Below, one piece after another: positions 1 to 5,956 of a stretch of 7,060 bases of DNA (position 1 is its first letter; each line of letters opens with the position of its first letter). The stretch spans positions 1 to 7,060 of the forward strand of contig JANXSB010000432.1 of NCBI GenBank assembly GCA_025352865.1, written 5' to 3'. The notes beneath the pieces were generated by a model. The model saw nothing but the letters and a program-made list of their open reading frames with translations. It had not been told where the DNA came from and did no database searches. A program made the translations under genes and the position numbers. The stretch is from Chthoniobacter sp. (GTDB lineage Bacteria; Verrucomicrobiota; Verrucomicrobiia; Chthoniobacterales; Chthoniobacteraceae).

Positions 1-1086
1 CACGCGGCACTGCACGGCGTAACCCATGCGCGGGATATGATTCTGTTTCGGCAGCGCCAGCTCGGGGCCGTGCAGCTCCGCGCCTTGTGCGATGAGGATT
101 TGCGAGCGCACGAGGTCGATGCCGGTGATCTGCTCCGTGACCGTGTGCTCGACCTGGATGCGCGGGTTCATCTCGATGAAAAACCACTCCTTCGTGTCGA
201 GGTCGTAGAGGAATTCGATGGTGCCCGCGTTGTCGTAGCCGATCTCTTTCGCGATGCGCGCTGCCGCTTCGCACAGCTCGTGGCGCACGCGCTCGTCGAG
301 CCCGACGCTCGGCGCGATCTCGACGACCTTTTGATGCCGCCGCTGCACCGAGCAATCGCGCTCGTGGAGGTGCAGCACGTTGCCATGCCGGTCGCCGAGA
401 ATCTGCACCTCGATGTGCTTCGCGCGCGGGATGTACTTTTCCAAAAACACCGCCGCATTCCCAAACGCGCGCTCGGCCTCGCCCTGCGCCTCGTCGAGCA
501 GCGCGTCGAGATCGCCGGCCTTGTGGACGACACGCATGCCGCGCCCACCGCCGCCAAACGCTGCCTTGATGATGAGCGGGAAACCAATCTGCGCCGCAAC
601 CTTCAGCGCCTCGCCGCGGTCGCTCACCGGGTCTTCCGTGCCGGGCAGCGTGGGCACCTTCAGCTTTTGCGTGAGCGCCCGCGCCGCCACTTTGTCGCCC
701 ATGAGTTCGAGCAGCTCGGCCTTTGGCCCCACGAACTCGATCCCTGCCTCGCGGCAAGCCCGTGCGAACCGCGCATTCTCCGACAAAAATCCGTAGCCCG
801 GATGAATGAGATTCACGCCATGCTCCTTCGCCACAGACACGATGCCTTCGATGTCGAGATACGCGCCGACCGGCCCTTTGCCTTCGCCCACGCGGTAGGC
901 TTCGTCGGCTTTGAAACGGTGCATCGAAAACCGATCCTCCTCCGCGTAAATCGCGACGGTGCGCAAGCCGAGTTCCGTCGCCGCGCGCATGACGCGGATG
1001 GCGATTTCCGAGCGGTTCGCGACGAGCAGTTTCAGCGGCGCGGCGGCAGTTTGCGGAGTCGGGGAAATGGGAGCGCGGGTGGGCAT
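1..1086 (-). CDS. pyc: Pyruvate carboxylase, N-terminal biotin-carboxylase part (partial, runs off left edge)
   Basis: This enzyme carboxylates pyruvate to oxaloacetate in the cytoplasm, using ATP, bicarbonate and a biotin carrier. Only its first 362 codons are present. Reading the minus strand from ATG at 1086 gives an open frame to the edge. Visible motifs are LLVANRSEIAIR (20-31), KADEAY (59-64), HPGYGFLSEN (95-104), the ATP-grasp glycine loop AFGGGGRGM (176-184), the catalytic ERDCSVQRRHQKVVE (242-256) and FIEMNPRIQVEHTVTE (303-318). The residues near the edge (MGYAVQCRV, 354-362) and the AAFGGGGRGMRVVH wording resemble pyruvate carboxylase more than the AccC subunit of acetyl-CoA carboxylase. 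The C-terminal carboxyltransferase and biotinyl domains that would settle this lie outside the window, and AccC or a related acyl-CoA carboxylase alpha subunit is the alternative. A Pro/Ala-rich stretch of about 17 residues precedes the first conserved strand. The usual NRGEIA reads NRSEIA. No clear ribosome binding site precedes the start. It is divergent from the operon beginning at 1227. Confidence 0.88.
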   Translation of the reverse strand, partial: MPTRAPISPTPQTAAAPLKLLVANRSEIAIRVMRAATELGLRTVAIYAEEDRFSMHRFKADEAYRVGEGKGPVGAYLDIEGIVSVAKEHGVNLIHPGYGFLSENARFARACREAGIEFVGPKAELLELMGDKVAARALTQKLKVPTLPGTEDPVSDRGEALKVAAQIGFPLIIKAAFGGGGRGMRVVHKAGDLDALLDEAQGEAERAFGNAAVFLEKYIPRAKHIEVQILGDRHGNVLHLHERDCSVQRRHQKVVEIAPSVGLDERVRHELCEAAARIAKEIGYDNAGTIEFLYDLDTKEWFFIEMNPRIQVEHTVTEQITGIDLVRSQILIAQGAELHGPELALPKQNHIPRMGYAVQCRV

Positions 1087-1226
1087 AAATGGAGCGCGTT
1101 TCTAGGGCACCGCGCATCGCGGACGCGAGGGAAAAGTCCGCAATCGCCGCGTCGGTCTGGACGAATTCGAGCCGGGGACGTTATGAAATGCGGCGCGCTG
1201 CGCGTAGTCCGCGCGGCGAAGCCTGC

Positions 1227-2252
1227 ATGACCCCCATCGAAACCATCGCTGACCTCGAAGACAGCCTGAGCGCGCCGACTTCCGGCGTGCTCGATACGCT
1301 GGAAGCGATCGACGGCGACGTGCTCGTACTCGGCGCGGGTGGAAAGATGGGGCCGACGCTGGCGCGGATGGCGCGGCGGGGGATCGACCGACTGGGGCAG
1401 GAGCGGTGCGTTTTCGCCGTCTCCCGCTTTTCTGGAGCCGCGGCGGCGCAGGCGCTCCGGCAGGATGGGGTGAAAGTGATCGCCTGCGACCTCGCCGACC
1501 GCGCTGCGGTGAGCCGTCTGCCGGACGCGCCGAATGTGATTTTCATGGCCGGCCAGAAATTCGGAACGAGCGACGCGCCCGAGATGATGTGGGTGATGAA
1601 CACGGTGGTGCCGGGCATCGTCGCCGAGCGTTTTGCGGGTGCGCGCATCGTGGTGTTTTCCACGGGCTGTGTCTATTCGCCGACCTCCACAATGGGGCGC
1701 GGCTCCAGCGAGGACGATCCGCTCGAACCGCCGGGCGAGTACGCGAATTCCTGCGTCGGCCGGGAGCGCATCTTCACCCACTTTTCAAAAAAGCACGGGA
1801 CGCCCACGCTCATTTTCCGGCTGAACTACGCGATCGATCTGCGCTACGGCGTGCTGTCGGATGTGGCGCGCAATGTCGCGGCGGGCCGGGCTGTGGATGT
1901 GACGACGGGGTGGGTCAACGTGATCTGGCAGGGCGATGCGAATGCGCGCGCGATCCAGAGCCTCGCCCACGCGTCCGCGCCGCCGCTGGCGCTGAATGTC
2001 ACGGGCCGCGAGCGCGTTTCGATTCGTGAGGTGGCGCACCGTTTCGGCGCTCTGCTCGGACGCCCGCCGGTCATCATCGGGAGCGAGGCGCCGGCGGTGT
2101 GGCTGGCAGATGCGACGCATTCGTTCGAACTGTTCGGGCCGGTTGCGGTGACGCTGAATGAGATGATCGAGGCGACCGCGGATTGGGTGCGGCGCGGCGG
2201 CGTTGCGCTGGGCAAACCGACCTGCTTTGAAAGCCGCGACGGACGTTTTTGA
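1227..2252 (+). CDS. Atypical NAD(P)-binding SDR / epimerase-dehydratase-like protein
   Basis: This 341-residue cytoplasmic Rossmann-fold protein belongs to the extended or atypical short-chain dehydrogenase superfamily. The N-terminal strand and dinucleotide loop read VLVLGAGGKMG (32-42), fitting GxxGxxG at Gly36, Gly39 and Gly42. The acidic CDLAD (87-91) and the NVIFMAG strand (103-109) follow in the expected order. The active-site strand is VVFSTGCVY (142-150). The catalytic tyrosine region reads EYANSCVGRE (171-180), so the lysine of the usual YxxxK is replaced by Cys176. Oxidoreductase chemistry is therefore doubtful, although cofactor or sugar-nucleotide binding may remain. The substrate is unknown. 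I chose ATG 1227 because the Rossmann strand then starts near residue 32; the frame stays open upstream to 1089, with another ATG at 1188, but that stretch looks non-coding (Arg/Ser/Ala-rich). It is the first gene of a tight operon: the next start is 2 bases after its stop. Confidence 0.85.
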   Translation: MTPIETIADLEDSLSAPTSGVLDTLEAIDGDVLVLGAGGKMGPTLARMARRGIDRLGQERCVFAVSRFSGAAAAQALRQDGVKVIACDLADRAAVSRLPDAPNVIFMAGQKFGTSDAPEMMWVMNTVVPGIVAERFAGARIVVFSTGCVYSPTSTMGRGSSEDDPLEPPGEYANSCVGRERIFTHFSKKHGTPTLIFRLNYAIDLRYGVLSDVARNVAAGRAVDVTTGWVNVIWQGDANARAIQSLAHASAPPLALNVTGRERVSIREVAHRFGALLGRPPVIIGSEAPAVWLADATHSFELFGPVAVTLNEMIEATADWVRRGGVALGKPTCFESRDGRF

Positions 2253-2254
2253 GA

Positions 2255-2722
2255 ATGCTCATCCGCCCCTTCCACACGGGTGATCTCGAGGCTCTCAGGC
2301 GCATCACCGTCGAGGCTTTTGACGGCACGGCCATGGACCAGAATGTGGAAGGACAGTTCGGCCTCCTGGCCGGCCACGACTGGCGCTGGCGAAAGGCGCG
2401 GCAGGTGGACGAGGACGTGGCCGCGAATCCCGCCGGTGTGTTCGTTGCGGAGGACGAGGGGAAAGTGCTCGGCTACATCAGCACGCGGCTCGACCGTGAG
2501 GCCGGCAAGGGCCGCATCCCGAATCTCGCCGTGGTCGAGGCCGCCCGAGGGCGAGGTCTTGGCCGCCGGCTCATGGAGCACGCGCTGGACTACTTTCGCC
2601 GTGAAGGCATGGCCTTCGCGATGATCGAGACGATGACGAACAATGCCGCGGGCCAGCATCTCTATCCATCCTGCGGCTTTGTCGAAGCGGGCCGACAAAT
2701 CCACTACGCCATGAAACTATGA
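2255..2722 (+). CDS. GNAT-family N-acetyltransferase
   Basis: This 155-residue cytoplasmic protein is predicted to transfer an acetyl group from acetyl-CoA to a primary amine; the acceptor is unknown. The N-terminus LIRPFHTGDLEALRRI (2-17) is the typical first strand and helix of GNAT enzymes. Strands around VFVAEDEGKVLGYI (62-75) and IPNLAVVEAARGRGLGRRL (88-106) follow. The acetyl-CoA pyrophosphate loop RGRGLG (98-103) matches the Q/RxxGxG/A signature. The C-terminal ETMTNNAAGQHLYPSCGFVE (125-144) is the usual motif B with the Asn and the YxxxGF turn. Length is normal for the family. The start is ATG 2255; an in-frame TTG at 2249 is possible but would overlap the upstream stop. GGACG at 2241-2245 lies at ribosome-binding distance but is weak. 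The stop overlaps the next start as ATGA, so translational coupling is likely. Confidence 0.9.
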   Translation: MLIRPFHTGDLEALRRITVEAFDGTAMDQNVEGQFGLLAGHDWRWRKARQVDEDVAANPAGVFVAEDEGKVLGYISTRLDREAGKGRIPNLAVVEAARGRGLGRRLMEHALDYFRREGMAFAMIETMTNNAAGQHLYPSCGFVEAGRQIHYAMKL

Positions 2723-3738
2723 GCGCCGGACTTCGCGCGGCCTTGCTCGGTGGGCTCGCCATTCCCGCGCATCCGCTGGCTCTCACGGCGTCGCGCCGGC
2801 TCGATGAGCGGCGGCAGCGGGCGCTGTCGCGGTACTACATCGCGGCGGGTGCAGGCGGCCTCGCGGTCGGGGTGCATACTACGCAGTTTGCGATTCGCGA
2901 TCCGCGCATCGGGCTGTTTGAGCCAGTGCTCGCGCTGGCGGCGGAGGAGATGGATCGCGCGGGCCGGGCGGTCGTGCGCCTCGCGGGAATTTGCGGGGAC
3001 ACGAGGCAGGCCGTAGCGGAGGCGGAGACCATTCGCCGGCTTGGTTATCACGCGGGCCTGCTGAGTCTCGCGGCGCTGCCCGAGGCGGGCGAAGACGAAC
3101 TCATCGCGCATTGTCGCGCGGTCGCGGAGTGCGTGCCGCTGGTGGGTTTCTACCTCCAGCCGGCGGCGGGCGGGCGGGCGCTGCCGTATGCGTTCTGGCG
3201 GCGCTTCGCCGAGATCGAGGCCGTGGTGGCGATCAAGATTGCGCCTTTCAACCGCTACCAAACGCTCGACGTGGTGCGCGCGGTGATCGACGCGTGCCGC
3301 GATGACGTGGCGCTCTACACGGGCAATGACGACAGCATCGTGGCGGATCTCGTGACGCCCTTCCGCTGCGCGGGAAAAGAGCGCCGCATCGTGGGCGGTC
3401 TGCTCGGTCATTGGTCCGTGTGGACGCAGCGCGCCGTCGCGCTGCTGGAGCGCTGCCGGAATGCCGACGCGTCGCCCGACCTGCTGCGGCTCGGGATGGA
3501 AGTCACCGATTGCAATGCGGCGTTCTTCGATGCGGCGAATGGCTTTCGCGGCTGCATCGCGGGGCTGCACGAAGTGCTGCACCGGCAGGGGCTGCTCGCG
3601 GGAACTTGGTGTCTCGATCCGGCGGAGACGCTCAGCCGCGGGCAGGCGGAGGAAATCGACCGCGTGCTGCGGGCATATCCGCACTTGAATGACGATGAGT
3701 TCGTCGCCTGCCACCGCGATGAATGGCTGCGGGGCTGA
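2719..3738 (+). CDS. Dihydrodipicolinate synthase / N-acetylneuraminate lyase superfamily protein
   Basis: This 339-residue protein is a predicted TIM-barrel class I aldolase or lyase of the DHDPS/NAL superfamily, which forms a Schiff base between a 2-keto acid such as pyruvate and a lysine. The likely Schiff-base lysine is Lys173 in VVAIKIAPFNRY (169-180). The likely catalytic tyrosine is Tyr145 in LVGFYLQPAAGG (141-152). The region where classical DapA has the GTTGE loop reads VGVHTTQFAIRD (50-61), keeping the paired threonines but losing the Gly-Glu. A late-barrel strand follows at ALYTGND (198-204). It is longer than classical DapA (about 290 residues), the extra length being mainly C-terminal. 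I therefore do not assign lysine biosynthesis; the substrate could be a sugar acid or a keto-deoxy acid. It is the last gene of the operon and starts inside the GNAT stop codon. Its own stop lies 4 bases from that of a convergent gene. Confidence 0.83.
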   Translation: MSAGLRAALLGGLAIPAHPLALTASRRLDERRQRALSRYYIAAGAGGLAVGVHTTQFAIRDPRIGLFEPVLALAAEEMDRAGRAVVRLAGICGDTRQAVAEAETIRRLGYHAGLLSLAALPEAGEDELIAHCRAVAECVPLVGFYLQPAAGGRALPYAFWRRFAEIEAVVAIKIAPFNRYQTLDVVRAVIDACRDDVALYTGNDDSIVADLVTPFRCAGKERRIVGGLLGHWSVWTQRAVALLERCRNADASPDLLRLGMEVTDCNAAFFDAANGFRGCIAGLHEVLHRQGLLAGTWCLDPAETLSRGQAEEIDRVLRAYPHLNDDEFVACHRDEWLRG

Positions 3739-3742
3739 CGGC

Positions 3743-4462
3743 TTACGCGTTCAGTTGCGCGAGGATTTCCGGGTCGCGGACGTCGGCCCAGTCGCCGGTG
3801 AGTTCGAGGGCCTGGACTTTGCGGCCTCTGAGGGCGAGGGCGCGGATGGCGTCGGTGAGTTCGTATTCGCCGCGGGGGGATTTTTCGAGTTTGGCGGTGA
3901 ACTCGAAGATGCTGGGGCGAAAGGCGTAGATGCCGGCGTTGTACCACGGGCTGGTGGGTTCGCCCGGCTGGGGTTTTTCGCGGAGGTCGGTCATCTCGAA
4001 TTTCTCGTTCACAAAAACCGCGCCGCCCTTGGCGATTTCGCCGGGGTTGTATTTCACGCTGATGAGCGCCTCGGCGTCTCCGGGCGCGGTGAGGCGCAGG
4101 TAGTTCGCGGGGTCCACGAGGATGTCGCCGTAGCTGAGGACAAACGCATCGGCAGCCGCGAAATCTTTTGCCAGCTCGACGACGCGGCCCGTGCCGTCCT
4201 GCACGACTTGGGTGGTGTATTCCACGGAGATGCCGAACTTTTTTCCATCGCCGAAAAACTCGCGCACGACCTCCGCGCGCCAGCCGACGATGATGAGAAA
4301 ATGGGTGACGCCCGCGCCGCGCAAACCCTCGACGATGTGCTGCAAAATCGGCTTCCCGCGCACGGCGATCATGGGTTTCGGCAGTGCGTTGGTCAGCTCG
4401 CGCATGCGCGTGCCTTTGCCCGCGGCGAGGAGGACGGCTTTGGTGACTTTGATGGAATTCAC
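3743..4462 (-). CDS. Sugar-phosphate nucleotidyltransferase (NDP-sugar pyrophosphorylase family)
   Basis: This enzyme is predicted to join an NTP and a sugar-1-phosphate to give an NDP-sugar and pyrophosphate, in the cytoplasm, feeding envelope polysaccharide or sugar-nucleotide pathways. From GTG 4462 it has 239 residues. The nucleotide-binding signature LLAAGKGTRM is at 11-20, with LPKPMI at 27-32. QDGTG (88-92) contacts the base in relatives. SYGDIL (110-115) carries the metal-binding Asp113. EKP (162-164), YNAGIYAF (174-181), GEYELTDAI (198-206) and GDWADVRDPEIL (223-234) complete the fold. It resembles RmlA/GlmU N-terminal domains, but there is no C-terminal left-handed beta-helix, so it is a single-domain form. 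NTP and sugar specificity cannot be read. I chose GTG because the conserved beta-strand begins 8 residues later and the longer frame (to 4837) would translate the upstream palindromic repeat. It has no clear ribosome binding site. Confidence 0.87.
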   Translation of the reverse strand: MNSIKVTKAVLLAAGKGTRMRELTNALPKPMIAVRGKPILQHIVEGLRGAGVTHFLIIVGWRAEVVREFFGDGKKFGISVEYTTQVVQDGTGRVVELAKDFAAADAFVLSYGDILVDPANYLRLTAPGDAEALISVKYNPGEIAKGGAVFVNEKFEMTDLREKPQPGEPTSPWYNAGIYAFRPSIFEFTAKLEKSPRGEYELTDAIRALALRGRKVQALELTGDWADVRDPEILAQLNA

Positions 4463-4536
4463 CGCACGACCATGCGGCGTCCCCGCACCGCTGGCAAGGC
4501 GCGGCGCGGCCGGGAGGCGGCACGGATTTTTCGGAG

Positions 4537-4650
4537 CGGTTTTTTTGAAAAACGCTGAGGCGCTGAGACGCAAAGGTCGCAGAGGTCTGCGGCTTCGGTG
4601 GTTCTGCGCTCTCCGCGTCTCTGCGTCTCTGCGTTCCCCCCAAAAAATCG
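4537..4650. repeat. Imperfect palindromic dispersed-type repeat (MITE/REP-like)
   Basis: Two arms, 4551-4585 and 4601-4635, are inverted copies: by hand alignment 26 of 35 positions match, including AACGC at the outer ends and GAGACGC in the middle. The spacer is about 15 bases. The symmetry continues outward, with CGGTTTTTTT on the left (4537-4546) matched by CGATTTTTT on the right when read in reverse (4642-4650). Within each arm a period of about 8 to 9 bases is seen (for example CGTCTCTG / CGTCTCTG at 4616-4631). The spurious translations of the element give peptides such as AETQRRGERR and RRDAETRRA, which I recognise as typical of dispersed intergenic repeats in several phyla. It lies in the divergent gap between the nucleotidyltransferase and esterase starts. 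No transposase is encoded; copy number in the genome cannot be judged here. Confidence 0.75.
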
Positions 4651-4730
4651 TGTCGCAGAAAACTGAACCACTGCCAGTTCGTCCACTTGCGGGATTGCTC
4701 CGCAGCCCGCCTTTCGCATACCACTGGCGC

Positions 4731-5795
4731 ATGAACCACTCCCGCCGAACATCCGCCAGCGTATTTTTTTCCTTCCTCGCCCTCGCCGGTCTCACGGCCC
4801 ACACGGCCAGAGCCATCGACACGTACACCGAGGTCACCGGCTCGGAGGGCGATGGTGAAGTTACCGTTGGCCCCGACTACACGACCGACAAAGACCTCAC
4901 GGATCTCGGCAATCCCAAGGGAAAATCTTTCGAGTTCAAGATGAAGCTCGCCGACAGCAAAATCTTCCGCGGCGATGACAAGACGCTCGAACCGGACAAG
5001 AAGCCGGTGCTTACGGAGCGCAAGATTTCCGTCTATGTCCCCGCGGCGTACAAGGATGGTACGGCTGCGCCTTTGCTTATCATCCACGACGGCCCCGGCC
5101 CACTGGGGCAGGTGCGCAACGCGCTCGACAACCTCACTATTGCCAAGGACGTGAACCGCAAGCTGCCCGCGTTCATTGCTATCGCCGTGGAGAATGGCGG
5201 CAACGACGGCAAGAACAGTGAGCGCGGCCTCGAGTACGACACCATGTCCGACCGCGAGGCCCGCTTCATCGCCGAGGAAGTGGTCCCCGCAGTGGTGGCC
5301 AATGCGGACATCAAAGCCGCGTATCCCCGGCTCGCCTTCACGCAGAACCCGTGGGGCCACGCGGTCATGGGCTGCAGTTCTGGCGGCGCTGCGGCGCTGA
5401 CGATGGGCTGGTTCCGCCCCGATTATTTCCGCCGCATCATCGCCTACTCCGGCACCTTCGTGGACCAGCAGGACGACGACGCCGCGGAGGAAGCGAAGTT
5501 CCCGCTCGGCGCATGGGAATACCACTCCGGCATGAAGCTCATCGAGACGAGCGAGAAAAAGCCCCTGCGCATCTTCACGCACGTCTCGGAAAACGACCTG
5601 CGCAACAAGGACGCCGAGGACACCCATCACAACTGGGTCATGGCCGGCCAGCGCACCTCCGCCGCCCTGACCGCCAAGGGCTACCACCACCGCTTCGTTT
5701 TCAGCAAGGCGACCGGCCACTGTGATGGCAAAGTCTTTAACCAGACGCTCGCTGATACGCTGGTGTGGCTTTGGCATGGGTATCACGGCGAGTAA
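4731..5795 (+). CDS. Secreted alpha/beta-hydrolase, enterochelin-esterase/EsteraseD-like
   Basis: This 354-residue protein is predicted to hydrolyse esters outside the cytoplasm. The N-terminus has a basic start (MNHSRR), a hydrophobic core VFFSFLALAGL (11-21) and an ARA site, suggesting signal-peptidase I cleavage after Ala28. The mature part has an N-terminal beta region (about 30-100), then the hydrolase fold. Visible elements are ISVYVPAAY (99-107), LLIIHDG (115-121), the nucleophile elbow GCSSG (214-218) with Ser216, a likely acid residue in SENDLRNKD (286-294), and the catalytic His330 in ATGHCDG (327-333). The late NDLRNKD and GH elements are typical of Fes/putative-esterase proteins such as feruloyl and acetyl-xylan esterases. 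The substrate could be an acylated plant polysaccharide or a siderophore; I cannot choose. No siderophore genes are nearby. I chose ATG 4731 because it opens the signal peptide; the frame is open further upstream only through the palindromic repeat. A run of seven T (4764-4770) lies in the signal-peptide codons. Confidence 0.88.
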   Translation: MNHSRRTSASVFFSFLALAGLTAHTARAIDTYTEVTGSEGDGEVTVGPDYTTDKDLTDLGNPKGKSFEFKMKLADSKIFRGDDKTLEPDKKPVLTERKISVYVPAAYKDGTAAPLLIIHDGPGPLGQVRNALDNLTIAKDVNRKLPAFIAIAVENGGNDGKNSERGLEYDTMSDREARFIAEEVVPAVVANADIKAAYPRLAFTQNPWGHAVMGCSSGGAAALTMGWFRPDYFRRIIAYSGTFVDQQDDDAAEEAKFPLGAWEYHSGMKLIETSEKKPLRIFTHVSENDLRNKDAEDTHHNWVMAGQRTSAALTAKGYHHRFVFSKATGHCDGKVFNQTLADTLVWLWHGYHGE

Positions 5796-5808
5796 CGCAG
5801 CGGCTGCG
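5796..5808 (+). other. Short hairpin immediately after the esterase stop
   Basis: CGCAG (5796-5800) and CTGCG (5804-5808) pair around a CGG loop directly after the TAA. No T-run follows, so it is not a convincing intrinsic terminator, but it is the only stem at the end of the esterase transcript before the larger palindrome near 5903. Confidence 0.3.
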
Positions 5809-5896
5809 CAGGTAGATGCATTGGCGGAGTCGCCGCACTTTTCATAGCCGCCTGGCAGGTGAGAACGGACGCAGTTTCTGCCCGCGAATGCGTTAC

Positions 5897-5937
5897 TTTT
5901 CTCCTCGTTCCAAAGCTCAGTTTGGGAATGAGGAAAA
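5897..5937. repeat. Palindromic hairpin in a convergent gap (REP-like or terminator)
   Basis: CCTCGTTCC-AAA (5903-5914) pairs with TTTGGGAATGAGG (5921-5933), with one bulged base, one G-T pair and a GCTCAG loop. The flanks TTTT (5897-5900) and AAAA (5934-5937) are complementary and lengthen the stem. It lies between the esterase stop (5795, plus) and the DUF4238 stop (5957, minus), so it could end transcription from both sides. However, the T-run is on the wrong side for a classical intrinsic terminator in either direction. The TCGTTCC...GGAA core resembles small dispersed hairpins seen in many bacterial genomes; that comparison is from memory. Confidence 0.55.
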
Positions 5938-5956
5938 TGCGTCATGTTCTGGAGAC

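Noticed and set aside
1087..1226. Promoters in the divergent gap between the carboxylase and the SDR gene
   Set aside because: The gap must hold start signals for both directions, but I found no -35/-10 pair with acceptable spacing on either strand, so none is annotated.
37..1230. A 397-codon plus-strand open frame
   Set aside because: It is antisense to the well-conserved carboxylase frame, and the product is Arg/His/Asp-rich without known motifs.
1844..3714. Two long minus-strand open frames (1844-2704 and 2704-3714)
   Set aside because: Both are mirror frames of the SDR, GNAT and DHDPS-like genes, which have clear family motifs on the plus strand.
3689..4558. A plus-strand frame of 289 codons with Gly/Asp/Phe-rich product
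   Set aside because: It is antisense to the nucleotidyltransferase and low-complexity in composition. The minus-strand product has all catalytic motifs.
4551..4635. Possible CRISPR-like or tandem array
   Set aside because: The 8-9-base periodicity is inside a single palindrome; there are no equal-length direct repeats with unique spacers and no cas genes.
3408..5945. An 845-codon minus-strand open frame covering three annotated genes
   Set aside because: It lies antisense to the DHDPS-like gene and the esterase and out of frame with the nucleotidyltransferase. Its translation is Arg/Ala/Pro-rich with no recognisable domain, and it passes through the palindromic repeat. Such long shadows are expected at high GC.
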